From: an uncultured Eubacteriales bacterium | GTDB taxonomy: Bacteria; Bacillota; Clostridia; Oscillospirales; Oscillospiraceae | Direction of reading: 5' to 3' | Assembly (NCBI GenBank): GCA_905202605.1 | Contig: CAJKSU010000075.1 | Location: 1 to 12,043 of the forward strand | DNA length: 12,043 nt | Part shown: positions 1 through 6,410 of the stretch, piece after piece | Layout: every line of letters begins with the position of its first letter | Numbering within the stretch: the stretch's first letter is position 1 | The notes under the pieces: generated by a model | Database searches by the model: none | What the model was told of the DNA's origin: nothing | What the model saw: only the letters and a program-made list of their open reading frames with translations | Made by a program: the position numbers and the translations under genes

Positions 1-1
1 G

Positions 2-253
2 CAGCGAGGCAGCGGGCGCGTCTATGTGGGATCCTTCAGTCTGGTGATGCTCTATATCAAGGCCATTCTTCTTTTCCTTGGCATTTTGATCCTGTTCTTT
101 CTGGTGCTCGCCGGGGCAAATCTGCTGAATCTCTCCCCGGCGGCTGCGCTTCTGGTGCTCGCCGTGGTGCTCCTTCCCAGTATGCTGAGCGCCATCGTCC
201 CCATTGTGCTGCTGCACCGGCTTCAGACAAACGGTGGCCTGTGGATCGCATAA
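2..253 (+). CDS. C-terminal end of an unrecognised membrane protein (partial)
   Basis: The reading frame is open to the left edge of the window and ends at TAA 251-253, so only the last 83 codons are present. They hold two long hydrophobic stretches, starting near VMLYIKAILLFLGILILFF and ALLVLAVVLLPSMLSAIV, separated by a short polar turn, and end in a short tail (HRLQTNGGLWIA). This looks like a pair of transmembrane helices at the end of an integral membrane protein. A GTG at 26 could serve as a start for a 75-residue protein, but no Shine-Dalgarno precedes it and the frame continues upstream, so a truncated larger gene is more likely. I do not recognise the family and assign no function. 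Confidence 0.6.
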   Translation, partial: QRGSGRVYVGSFSLVMLYIKAILLFLGILILFFLVLAGANLLNLSPAAALLVLAVVLLPSMLSAIVPIVLLHRLQTNGGLWIA

Positions 254-378
254 GCTTCAAAAAATATGGCAGTACCATGCAATTCCGTCTGCGGGCTTTG
301 ACGGCTCTTTTTCCCCGCAAATCTCCTTGCCGAATAATACGGTATAGCCACATTTTTCCCGTGCCCCTTCGCGCAATT

Positions 379-398
379 CCTACTATAATAATAGTAGG
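379..398 (+). promoter_or_regulatory. Perfect palindrome over a TATAAT box upstream of the zinc-ribbon gene
   Basis: Two perfect 8-bp arms, CCTACTAT and ATAGTAGG, are separated by AATA. A consensus -10 hexamer TATAAT lies inside at 384-389. No good -35 hexamer is seen 16-18 bp upstream (GTGCCC at 361-366), as is common for regulated promoters. The site is about 60 bp upstream of the start at 461. A dimeric repressor bound here would cover the -10 box. The regulator is unknown. Confidence 0.55.
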
Positions 399-460
399 TC
401 TAGCCTGTGCTGACCCATTTTCTGCTCCGCGATTCGAAGTAATAAAAGGGAGGAATTGAT

Positions 461-1732
461 TTGAACAACTATTCGTCGCCAAACCTCTGCCCCAACTGCG
501 GAAACTCTGTTTCCACAGAAGACAGCTTCTGCCCTGTTTGCGGCACTGCAGTTCCAGCTCCGGAGCCGATTTCTGCCCTTGCTCCGGGCTCCTCAGCCGC
601 CGCCACCGAACGTCGCTGTGCTTCCTGCGGAACTGTGCTGCCCGACGGCGCCAGCTTCTGCTCCGAATGCGGAACCCCTGTTCCGGCTTCCGCTCCAACA
701 CCGGTAATCCAGCCAGCCCCCGTCCCGGCAGAGCAACGCTGCGCCTCCTGCGGCGAGCTGTTGAATCCTGATGCCGCGTTCTGCGGCAACTGCGGTGCAA
801 AGGTCGTAAAGAATGCCGCCCCTATTCCACCCACTCAGCCGTTCCATCAGCCGCCCGTATATTCGCCCCCCGCTGACTCCGGCTATCACCCCCCGGTTCA
901 CACGCCGCCGTCAGCGCCTTCTTATCAGCCGCCGATTCCCTCCGCCGCATCCCCGGCTTCGTTTTCCTGGTGGCCCCGCACCAATCGTCTTAGCGATCTG
1001 TGCGGCAGCGGTATTTCCCTTACCATGGCAATTCTTGTGTCGGTTTCCCTGCTGTTTAGCCTCATTTCAGCGTTTCTCTCTGATGGATTTGGGGGACTCA
1101 CATTGATCAACACAGCATTTTCCGAAGTTTCCGCCATTCTTTTCTGTATTGGTCTTTGGATTTGCTTTGCCGGAGGCCGTAAAAATGCGCTGTCTACAAG
1201 TGGTTTTACTGTGCTGTCCGCCGGATTGATATATACCATGGTAATACTATGCCTTATTGCGGCATGCTTTCTGATTGTCGGTATTGCGTGCATTGCAGCT
1301 CCATACGTCATTTCCGCAAGTGTTTCAGGCTTCGAGTTTGATCCGTGGGACTATGTTTCTATCAGCGCAATGCGAGTGATCGGCGTATTCTTAATTATTA
1401 TTGGTGGCGCAATCACTGCCTTGGGATTGATTTTTCTGCTTCAGCTGCGGCACTCAGTAAAATCGGCCAAACAGGTAGTTATGAATGGGCAGGGGCAAAT
1501 TGATACGCATATGTTCAGCATTGTTTTACTGTACATTGGCGTAGGCTTTTCAATTCTCGGTCTCATTTCGTCTCTTGCATTAGGCAGTGCCATTGACTCC
1601 ACCTTTGGATACAGCGTAGCCTCTTTTGATTTTCTCTCATTTCTGACTACCGCTGTGGAGATTGCACTGCCCATCCTCGCTGCACTGACACTCCAGCGTC
1701 TGAACCGGAATCAAACCGTCTGGGTACGCTGA
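461..1732 (+). CDS. Zinc-ribbon membrane protein with three tandem ribbons
   Basis: A TTG start at 461 is chosen because AGGGAGG (447-453) sits 7 nt upstream and there is no better start. The 423-residue product begins with three CxxC-x10-CxxC zinc ribbons, at C10/C13-C24/C27, C53/C56-C67/C70 and C94/C97-C108/C111. A proline/tyrosine-rich linker follows (about 115-170, with repeats such as YHPPVHTPP and YQPPIP). The C-terminal part is hydrophobic, with about six transmembrane segments near 187-206, 223-238, 250-282, 303-329, 352-378 and 392-411. Proteins of this plan (zinc-ribbon plus a multi-helix membrane region) are frequent and mostly uncharacterised in Clostridia; the ribbons probably face the cytoplasm and bind protein or nucleic acid. 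The ribbon and linker half is visibly more GC-rich than the membrane half, suggesting fusion or different constraint. The gene stands alone behind a palindromic promoter. Exact function is unknown. Confidence 0.85.
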   Translation: MNNYSSPNLCPNCGNSVSTEDSFCPVCGTAVPAPEPISALAPGSSAAATERRCASCGTVLPDGASFCSECGTPVPASAPTPVIQPAPVPAEQRCASCGELLNPDAAFCGNCGAKVVKNAAPIPPTQPFHQPPVYSPPADSGYHPPVHTPPSAPSYQPPIPSAASPASFSWWPRTNRLSDLCGSGISLTMAILVSVSLLFSLISAFLSDGFGGLTLINTAFSEVSAILFCIGLWICFAGGRKNALSTSGFTVLSAGLIYTMVILCLIAACFLIVGIACIAAPYVISASVSGFEFDPWDYVSISAMRVIGVFLIIIGGAITALGLIFLLQLRHSVKSAKQVVMNGQGQIDTHMFSIVLLYIGVGFSILGLISSLALGSAIDSTFGYSVASFDFLSFLTTAVEIALPILAALTLQRLNRNQTVWVR

Positions 1733-1796
1733 GCGATCTTCCAATTCATATTTCCCCGAATTGCGTCACTTTTTCTTCCAATTTATCAGGATAGTC

Positions 1797-1826
1797 TAGA
1801 CAAACCGCACTCCAATGGAGTATACT
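1797..1826 (+). promoter_or_regulatory. Sigma-A-like promoter for a short transcript
   Basis: A -35 box TAGACA (1797-1802), an 18-bp spacer and a -10 box TATACT (1821-1826) predict a start near 1833. No open reading frame with a ribosome binding site follows before the terminator at 1891-1927, so it should drive a short RNA. Confidence 0.5.
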
Positions 1827-1831
1827 GGTGA

Positions 1832-1926
1832 TGCGGATTTCTTCCGCACAATTCAAGACGCATATCGCGGTGATTTCGCAGGTTACATGCCGGAGCGCTG
1901 GGATTTCCCCGGCGCTCCGTTTTTTT
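1832..1926 (+). ncRNA. Candidate ~95-nt small RNA
   Basis: The segment starts just after a sigma-A-like promoter and ends in an intrinsic terminator. The predicted 5' end folds into a perfect 6-bp hairpin (TGCGGA, loop TTTCT, TCCGCA; 1832-1848). The middle (1849-1885) has only a weak GCG/CGC stem, and the 3' end is the terminator stem. It lies alone between the zinc-ribbon gene and the phospholipid operon, and terminates about 100 nt before the flippase-like start. No known RNA family is recognised. Alternatives are a leader/attenuator for the downstream operon, or chance spacing of a promoter ahead of the upstream gene's terminator. Confidence 0.4.
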
Positions 1927-1927
1927 C
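1891..1927 (+). terminator. Intrinsic terminator
   Basis: The stem CGGAGCGC pairs with GCGCTCCG, extended by a wobble pair and GGG/CCC to about 12 pairs around a short ATTT-type loop, followed by seven T residues. It ends the candidate small RNA and any read-through from the zinc-ribbon gene, and insulates the phospholipid operon. Confidence 0.8.
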
Positions 1928-1938
1928 GTGAAACGAAC

Positions 1939-1965
1939 CTTAATGAATCTTAAACGGTTCTTAAT
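1939..1965 (+). promoter_or_regulatory. Three CTTAA direct repeats upstream of the phospholipid operon promoter
   Basis: CTTAAT (1939-1944), CTTAAA (1949-1954) and CTTAAT (1960-1965) recur at 10 and 11 bp, one helical turn apart, immediately upstream of and touching the -35 box. Read on the other strand this is ATTAAG-N5-TTTAAG-N4-ATTAAG, which fits the NTTAAG-N5-WTTAAG direct-repeat site known for the streptococcal response regulator CiaR. OmpR-family regulators bind such repeats as tandem dimers. That one acts here is inference. Confidence 0.5.
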
Positions 1966-1993
1966 TGCGTCCGGTTTCCTACGCTGTTACAAT
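1965..1993 (+). promoter_or_regulatory. Promoter of the flippase-pssA-psd-PAP2 operon
   Basis: TTGCGT (1965-1970), a 17-bp spacer and TACAAT (1988-1993) give a good sigma-A promoter about 30 bp upstream of the start codon at 2025. The direct repeats at 1939-1965 abut its -35 box, a position that fits activation by a response regulator. Confidence 0.6.
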
Positions 1994-2024
1994 AATAATC
2001 ACGAAAAGGATGGGAGGCAGATGC

Positions 2025-3050
2025 ATGAAAGGGAAAAAGCAGTGGGTCTTTAATATTGCCTTTTTGCTTCTGGTTCTCCTTCTGACCTTTTATGGGCTGT
2101 TTCACAGCAGTGATCTGTCTGCGCTCCAGAACCTGTTGCAGCAAGCAGATGTCCGATGGTGGATACTCGGGTTTGCGTTGGTGGTAGCTTTTATTCTGGG
2201 CGAATCCATGGTGCTCCATGATATCCTGCGCTCCCTGCACACGCCCCATCGGCTGCAGCACTGCTTTCTCTACTCCTTTATTGGGTTCTTTTTCAGCTGC
2301 ATCACCCCGTCTGCCGGGGGCGGTCAGCCTGCTCAGGTCTACTTTATGCGGAAGGATGGCATTGACGCCGCCGTATCCGTTCCTGTAATGATTTTGGTCA
2401 CCATTACCTATAAGCTGGTTCTGGTGCTGTTTGCGCTGGGGGTGCTGATTGTTCGCCCCGCCTCGGTGCTCACTGCGTTAAAGCCTGTGCGGCTATGGTG
2501 TATGCTTGGGATCCTGCTCAATGTACTGTTTATCAGCTTCTATATTCTTCTGGTGATGTGTCCCGGTGCGGTAGATCGCATGCTCCGTTGGTGCATCCGC
2601 CACCCCGGTCGTCTGCTTGGTTCGCAGCGAATTGAAAAACTGGAAGCATGGCTGACCCGCTGGATGGCGCAGTACAGGAATGTATCCACCTGCTTTGGAA
2701 AAAAGCCGCTGATGCTGCTTCGAGTTACGTTGCTGACGGTGCTGCAGCGGTGTCTGCTGTTTGCTGTCACCTATATCGCCATGCGCTCCTTTGGCCTTAC
2801 CTCCAGTGGAATTGCCACCGTGGTAACGCTGCAAGCAATGATTTCTCTGGGGACCGACCTGCTGCCGCTGCCCGGCGGCATGGGTGCCAGTGAAACCATG
2901 TTTATGAAGATCTTCCCCGCGCTCTGCGGGAAAACGCTGACGCTGCCAGTGCTGATAGTCAGCCGAGGAATCAGCTATTATGGACAGCTTATCATCAGTG
3001 CCATGTTTACAGTGGTAGCTGTCTTTACAATTGGGAAGAGGGAAAAATAA
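2025..3050 (+). CDS. Flippase-like integral membrane protein (LPG synthase TM-region family)
   Basis: The 341-residue product is polytopic, with hydrophobic segments near 8-24, 46-64, 80-95, 118-145, 157-178, 227-252, 262-280 and 308-335. It carries the two signatures of the lysylphosphatidylglycerol-synthase transmembrane (UPF0104/YbhN-like) family: TPSAGGGQPAQ (94-104) and LPLPGGMGASE (280-290). In MprF this domain flips aminoacylated phospholipid across the membrane. Here the soluble aminoacyl-transferase domain is absent, so it is a stand-alone flippase-like protein. The ATG at 2025 is preferred because GGGAGG (2012-2017) lies 7 nt upstream; an in-frame ATG at 2010 and a TTG at 1965 have no such site, and the latter lies inside the promoter. 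Its stop overlaps the pssA start (TAATG), so the two are translationally coupled. The likely substrate, from context, is an aminophospholipid or a precursor; this is inferred. Confidence 0.88.
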   Translation: MKGKKQWVFNIAFLLLVLLLTFYGLFHSSDLSALQNLLQQADVRWWILGFALVVAFILGESMVLHDILRSLHTPHRLQHCFLYSFIGFFFSCITPSAGGGQPAQVYFMRKDGIDAAVSVPVMILVTITYKLVLVLFALGVLIVRPASVLTALKPVRLWCMLGILLNVLFISFYILLVMCPGAVDRMLRWCIRHPGRLLGSQRIEKLEAWLTRWMAQYRNVSTCFGKKPLMLLRVTLLTVLQRCLLFAVTYIAMRSFGLTSSGIATVVTLQAMISLGTDLLPLPGGMGASETMFMKIFPALCGKTLTLPVLIVSRGISYYGQLIISAMFTVVAVFTIGKREK

Positions 3051-3763
3051 TGATTGGCTTTTATGATTATACCGTTATACTTACATTTCTCAGCGTACTG
3101 TCCTCAATTTTTGGCATGACTCAGGCCATGGATGGACATTTCCGCATTGCCATCGTCTGTCTGGCGCTTTCTGGCCTTTTGGACACCTTCGACGGCAAGG
3201 TGGCGCGCACCAAAAAAGATCGCACCGATGATCAAAAGCTCTATGGCATTCAACTGGATTCTCTGGCAGATGTAATCTGCTTCGGTGTATTCCCCATAAT
3301 GATTTGTACGCTGATGGGCGTGCGTGGTATTCTCGGCGGCATCGCCGTGGGCTTTTACTGCCTGTGCGGCGTAATTCGTCTGGCGTTCTTCAATGTACTG
3401 GAAACCAACCGTCAGACACAGCCCGACAGCGGCGAAAAGGTCTATCACGGTCTTCCCATCACCTCCATTGCGGTGATTCTGCCGCTGACCTTCCTGCTTG
3501 GCTTTGTGGTGCCAGACTCTGCATTTCACTGGTTGCTGATTGTCATGCTGGTTATAACCGGATTCCTGTTTATTTTGGATTTCAAGCTGAAAAAGCCCAG
3601 TAATCTCCAAATTGGAATTCTCATTGCAATCGTTGCCGTAGCAGTTGCCGTGGTGCTGCTGTTTTACAGCCATCACATTCCCAACCGCAAGGTTGTAGAT
3701 CCCCCCCTGTATGAGGCCATCACCGACAGCGACTTTGAGCTATGCCCGGAGGATGCACAATGA
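3050..3763 (+). CDS. pssA: CDP-diacylglycerol--serine O-phosphatidyltransferase
   Basis: This 237-residue membrane enzyme is assigned to the CDP-alcohol phosphatidyltransferase family, which exchanges CMP of CDP-diacylglycerol for an alcohol; here the alcohol should be serine, giving phosphatidylserine. The family motif is present: D45, D48-G49, A52-R53, G66, D70 and D74 (DTFDGKVAR then GIQLDSLAD). The spacing from AR to G is 12 residues rather than the usual 8, a small insertion rich in K, R and D (TKKDRTDDQKLY) that I associate with clostridial PssA. About six transmembrane helices surround the site. The serine specificity is supported by the LDSLADV..FG context and by the psd gene directly downstream. 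The start overlaps the upstream stop by one base, and its own stop overlaps the psd start (ATGA). The last ~30 residues are an acidic soluble tail. Confidence 0.9.
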   Translation: MIGFYDYTVILTFLSVLSSIFGMTQAMDGHFRIAIVCLALSGLLDTFDGKVARTKKDRTDDQKLYGIQLDSLADVICFGVFPIMICTLMGVRGILGGIAVGFYCLCGVIRLAFFNVLETNRQTQPDSGEKVYHGLPITSIAVILPLTFLLGFVVPDSAFHWLLIVMLVITGFLFILDFKLKKPSNLQIGILIAIVAVAVAVVLLFYSHHIPNRKVVDPPLYEAITDSDFELCPEDAQ

Positions 3764-4623
3764 TCAGCCGCTTACGGGACGGAACCCCGGTCGAAAGCTA
3801 TGACGGTCAGGGCGGCATCATCCGCTTCCTCTATGGAACCTCCCTTGGTCAATTTCTGTTAAAGCCATTGATTCGTCCGGGCTTTTCCCGCTTTATGGGG
3901 TGTCTGCTCAGCTGCCGGATCTCCCGCTGGATCGTCCCCGGCTTTATACGGCGCAATCGCATCTCCATGGAGGATTATCCGGAGCAGCGGTACGCCTCCT
4001 TCAACGACTTCTTTACCCGGAGCATTTTGCCCGGAAAGCGTCCGGTGGATCTGGATCCGGCGCATCTGGTTGCCCCCTGCGACAGTAAGCTGACGGTGAT
4101 CCCACTGACGGAGGACGTCAGCTTTTCCATCAAGGGCGTTCCCTACACCGCCCAGTCCCTGCTGCGCAGTGAGGCGCTTTCCCGTCAGTTCTCCGGTGGC
4201 TATCTGCTGCTGTTTCGACTGACCGTGGACGATTATCATCACTACATCTATCCCGTAGACGGGTACGAAGGTGCCGCAGCAGTCATTCCCGGCGTTTTCC
4301 ACACTGTCAATCCCTATGCCGCCGGTCAGTGTGCCATTTACCGGGAAAATACCCGATGCTACACCTGTACCCGTTCCGCCTGCGGCACCGTGTTGCAAAT
4401 GGAGGTGGGTGCGCTGATGGTCGGTAAGATCCGGAATCACCGCTGCTCCGGCTCCGTTCAGCGGGGGCAGGAAAAGGGACTGTTTGAATTCGGCGGCTCC
4501 ACCGTGGTGCTGATGCTGGAGCGTGACCGTCTGCTTCCCGATGCCGACCTGTTAGAGAACTCCGAGGCCGGAGAAGAAACCATCGTAAAAATGGGTGAAA
4601 AAATTGGAACATTTCTCATCTAA
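3760..4623 (+). CDS. psd: Phosphatidylserine decarboxylase proenzyme
   Basis: The 287-residue product decarboxylates phosphatidylserine to phosphatidylethanolamine at the membrane, using a pyruvoyl group made by self-cleavage. The cleavage motif is GGST (245-248), so the chain should split between G246 and S247 into a large beta and a small alpha subunit. Other conserved blocks are RYASFNDFFTRSI (78-90), PGKRPVD (91-97), APCDSK (105-110), DDYHHYIYPVDG (157-168) and HTVNPYA (181-187). The ATG at 3760 is preferred over one at 3742 because GGAGG (3748-3752) lies 7 nt upstream and the start overlaps the pssA stop as ATGA. Length is normal for the family. The pairing with pssA makes a complete two-step route from CDP-diacylglycerol to phosphatidylethanolamine. 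Confidence 0.93.
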   Translation: MISRLRDGTPVESYDGQGGIIRFLYGTSLGQFLLKPLIRPGFSRFMGCLLSCRISRWIVPGFIRRNRISMEDYPEQRYASFNDFFTRSILPGKRPVDLDPAHLVAPCDSKLTVIPLTEDVSFSIKGVPYTAQSLLRSEALSRQFSGGYLLLFRLTVDDYHHYIYPVDGYEGAAAVIPGVFHTVNPYAAGQCAIYRENTRCYTCTRSACGTVLQMEVGALMVGKIRNHRCSGSVQRGQEKGLFEFGGSTVVLMLERDRLLPDADLLENSEAGEETIVKMGEKIGTFLI

Positions 4624-5311
4624 TCGCAGCCGCTTGGGTAATTTCTATGACCATAGCCTCGGTCGCATTCTCCCCAGCTGCCGCCTTTGGGGCGTGCTCC
4701 TGTGCGTGCTGCTCAACAGCCTTGTCTACTGGTCAACGCAGTCCCTTGCAGCGCACCGCACACTCATTGACATGACCACGCCGCTGGATCGGATGATTCC
4801 CTTTGTCCCCGCATGGGTGCTGATCTATGTGGCATGCTTTGCCTATTGGGCGGCGGGTTATGTGATTATGGCAAGACTCGACAGCTGGGATACCATTATG
4901 ACCGGCGAGGTGCTGGCAAAGCTCACCTGCGGCATATGCTTTTTGCTGCTGCCCACCACCAATGTTCGCCCGGAGATTACGGGAACCGGCTTTACCGACT
5001 GGCTCATGGGGCTGATCTATTCCATGGATCCTCCGCTGGATCTCTTCCCCTCCATTCACTGTCTCGAAAGCTGGATGTGCTTCCGGGGTGTGCTGGGGCA
5101 GAAATCCGTCCCCAAAGGGTATCAGATCTTTGCCGGTGTCTTTACGTTTCTGGTCTGCCTTTCCACGCTGTTTACCTATCAGCATGTGATCGCGGACGTG
5201 ATCTCCGGCGTGCTGCTGGCAGAGCTGTGCTTCCGTCTCTCCCGCCGCCGTGGCTGGGGCAGTCGGCTCCGCCGCTGGACCACGGCGCTGGATCGGCGGC
5301 TATTTGGATAA
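4595..5311 (+). CDS. PAP2-superfamily membrane phosphatase or phosphotransferase
   Basis: The 238-residue protein has about six transmembrane segments and a PAP2-type active site: an RP pair at 125-126, FPSIH (151-155, with H155), and H197-xxx-D201 in YQHVIADVISG. The middle motif is PSIHC rather than the phosphatase PSGH, which recalls the AUR1/sphingolipid-phosphotransferase-like PAP2 branch. Possible roles are dephosphorylating a lipid phosphate or transferring a phospho-headgroup; the sequence does not decide. The proposed GTG start at 4595 lies inside psd, giving a 29-bp overlap and suggesting coupling, but the nearest purine-rich site (GGAGAAG, 4570-4576) is far upstream, so a later start (for example TTG at 4604) is possible. 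The C-terminal tail is strongly basic (RRRGWGSRLRRW), as expected on the cytoplasmic side. It is the last gene of the operon, just before a terminator. Confidence 0.8.
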   Translation: MKKLEHFSSNRSRLGNFYDHSLGRILPSCRLWGVLLCVLLNSLVYWSTQSLAAHRTLIDMTTPLDRMIPFVPAWVLIYVACFAYWAAGYVIMARLDSWDTIMTGEVLAKLTCGICFLLLPTTNVRPEITGTGFTDWLMGLIYSMDPPLDLFPSIHCLESWMCFRGVLGQKSVPKGYQIFAGVFTFLVCLSTLFTYQHVIADVISGVLLAELCFRLSRRRGWGSRLRRWTTALDRRLFG

Positions 5312-5313
5312 AA

Positions 5314-5354
5314 ACTGGCGTACCGCAAGAATTTTGCAGTACGCCAGTTTTTTT
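5314..5354. terminator. Bidirectional terminator between the phospholipid operon and the degV gene
   Basis: ACTGGCGTAC-CGCAA pairs with TTGC-AGTACGCCAGT, a 15-bp stem with a single mismatch and a short loop. A-residues precede it and seven T residues follow, so it can terminate transcripts from both sides of this convergent junction. Confidence 0.85.
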
Positions 5355-5363
5355 CCCTTATTC

Positions 5364-6233
5364 TCAGCGTCCCTCTCCAAAGAAGAATACCGCCAGCATC
5401 CCCGGCCCTACGTGTGCGCCGGTGAGCGGCTCATGCATGGAGAGAATCAGTTCCTTCGGCTCGGCAATGGCGCGAATCCGCTCCGCCAGCTTCTGCGCCT
5501 CCTCCAGACAATCGCCATGGGAGATCGCCACCCGCTGATTTGGGGCATCAGCAACCTTCTTGGCATAGACCTCCGCCAGCTCGGCAATGGCGCGCTTGCG
5601 TCCGCGAATCTTGCCGCAGACCACGATCTTGCCTTCCTCATTGCCCCGGAGCATAGGCTTGATCTGGAGCATGGAGCCAAGCACCGCCGTCACGCCGGAA
5701 ACCCGTCCGGTGCGCCGGAGGAACATCAAATCGTCCACCGTAAAGTATTCGCACAGCCCCATACGGTCTATGTTCAGCTCCTCCACAGCCGCCTCCACGG
5801 TCATTCCCTCGTTCCGGTAATCCGCCGCCTTACAGGTGAGAATACCGGTTCCAAGCCCCGCACCCATGGAGTCCACCACCAGCACCTTCCGTCCGGGATA
5901 TTCCTCCATCAGCTGCTCCGCCGCAATATTCGCCGCCGCCACCGTACCGCTGATGCCGGAGGAAATGCCTACGTACAAAACATCGCTTCCTCCATCTACA
6001 ATGGGGTGAAATGCCTGATAAAACGCCTCGGAATTGATCAGCGAGGTCTTCACCTGCGCCCCCTGACGCAGACGGTTATAATAGCTTTTCCCATCAAAGC
6101 CATCGGGATACTTGGGGCAGGTGATGAGCTTCCCGTCCAGCTCATAGGCAAAGGGAACCACCTGAATCTCCAGCTCCTGCAGCTTTCTCTGGGGAAGATT
6201 GCAGCCGGAATCGGCAAATACAACAAAACTCAT
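5364..6233 (-). CDS. DegV family fatty-acid-binding protein
   Basis: The 289-residue cytosolic protein shows the DegV blocks in order: FADSGCNLP (6-14), TSLINSEAFYQAF (63-75), GISSGISGT (89-97), VVDSMGAGLGTG (119-130), FTVDDLMFLRRTGRVSG (164-180), KPMLRG (192-197), and C-terminal GAHVGPGML (272-280). DegV/FakB proteins bind a single acyl chain in a buried pocket and hand it to the kinase FakA, which makes acyl phosphate for phospholipid synthesis; no fakA is in this window. The ATG at 6233 has AGGAG (6241-6245) 7 nt upstream, behind a near-consensus promoter. It is a single-gene unit convergent with the phospholipid operon. The link to lipid supply fits the neighbourhood, but the acyl specificity cannot be read from the sequence. 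Confidence 0.92.
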   Translation of the reverse strand: MSFVVFADSGCNLPQRKLQELEIQVVPFAYELDGKLITCPKYPDGFDGKSYYNRLRQGAQVKTSLINSEAFYQAFHPIVDGGSDVLYVGISSGISGTVAAANIAAEQLMEEYPGRKVLVVDSMGAGLGTGILTCKAADYRNEGMTVEAAVEELNIDRMGLCEYFTVDDLMFLRRTGRVSGVTAVLGSMLQIKPMLRGNEEGKIVVCGKIRGRKRAIAELAEVYAKKVADAPNQRVAISHGDCLEEAQKLAERIRAIAEPKELILSMHEPLTGAHVGPGMLAVFFFGEGR

Positions 6234-6265
6234 GAAAAAACTCCTGTTACATAATTTTCGTTACT

Positions 6266-6294
6266 ATATTACATCATCCATTCTCCAACGTCAA
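6266..6294 (-). promoter_or_regulatory. Promoter of the degV gene
   Basis: On the minus strand TTGACG (6294-6289), a 17-bp spacer and TAATAT (6271-6266) form a near-consensus sigma-A promoter, about 30 bp upstream of the DegV start codon. Only five or so bases separate the -10 from the expected +1, leaving a short leader. Confidence 0.75.
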
Positions 6295-6370
6295 GGGCAA
6301 CTTTCCCGTTTTCCTTTTTCTGAGTTTTTCTGTTTTGTGAAGATTTTATGTAGAAAAACCAGAGAGAATG

Positions 6371-6379
6371 TGATAGACT
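6371..6379 (+). promoter_or_regulatory. Possible extended -10 promoter of the sulfatase-family gene
   Basis: TGATAGACT is a TGN-TATAAT-like extended -10 element 32 bp before the start codon at 6411. No convincing -35 is seen at the right distance. It lies in the divergent region shared with the degV promoter. Confidence 0.4.
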
Positions 6380-6410
6380 AATGGTTGAAATTTTTCTGGA
6401 GGGGAATGCT

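Noticed and set aside
254..460. Terminator after the first partial gene
   Set aside because: Only short stems (for example ATGG/CCAT near 264-276) were found, without a T-run in the right place.
57..800. A long minus-strand frame under the zinc-ribbon gene
   Set aside because: It is antisense to the GC-rich, cysteine-motif-bearing frame, is rich in Arg, and lacks a start signal; it is a shadow.
1815..1931. A 38-codon frame (ATG at 1815, stop TGA at 1929-1931) with a protein-like sequence
   Set aside because: There is no ribosome binding site; the start codon lies within the promoter, upstream of the predicted transcript start; and the frame runs through the terminator stem and T-run.
5250..6254. 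A 334-codon plus-strand frame opposite DegV
   Set aside because: DegV motifs occupy the other strand; this frame is Arg/His/Leu-rich, runs through the bidirectional terminator and overlaps the PAP2 gene.
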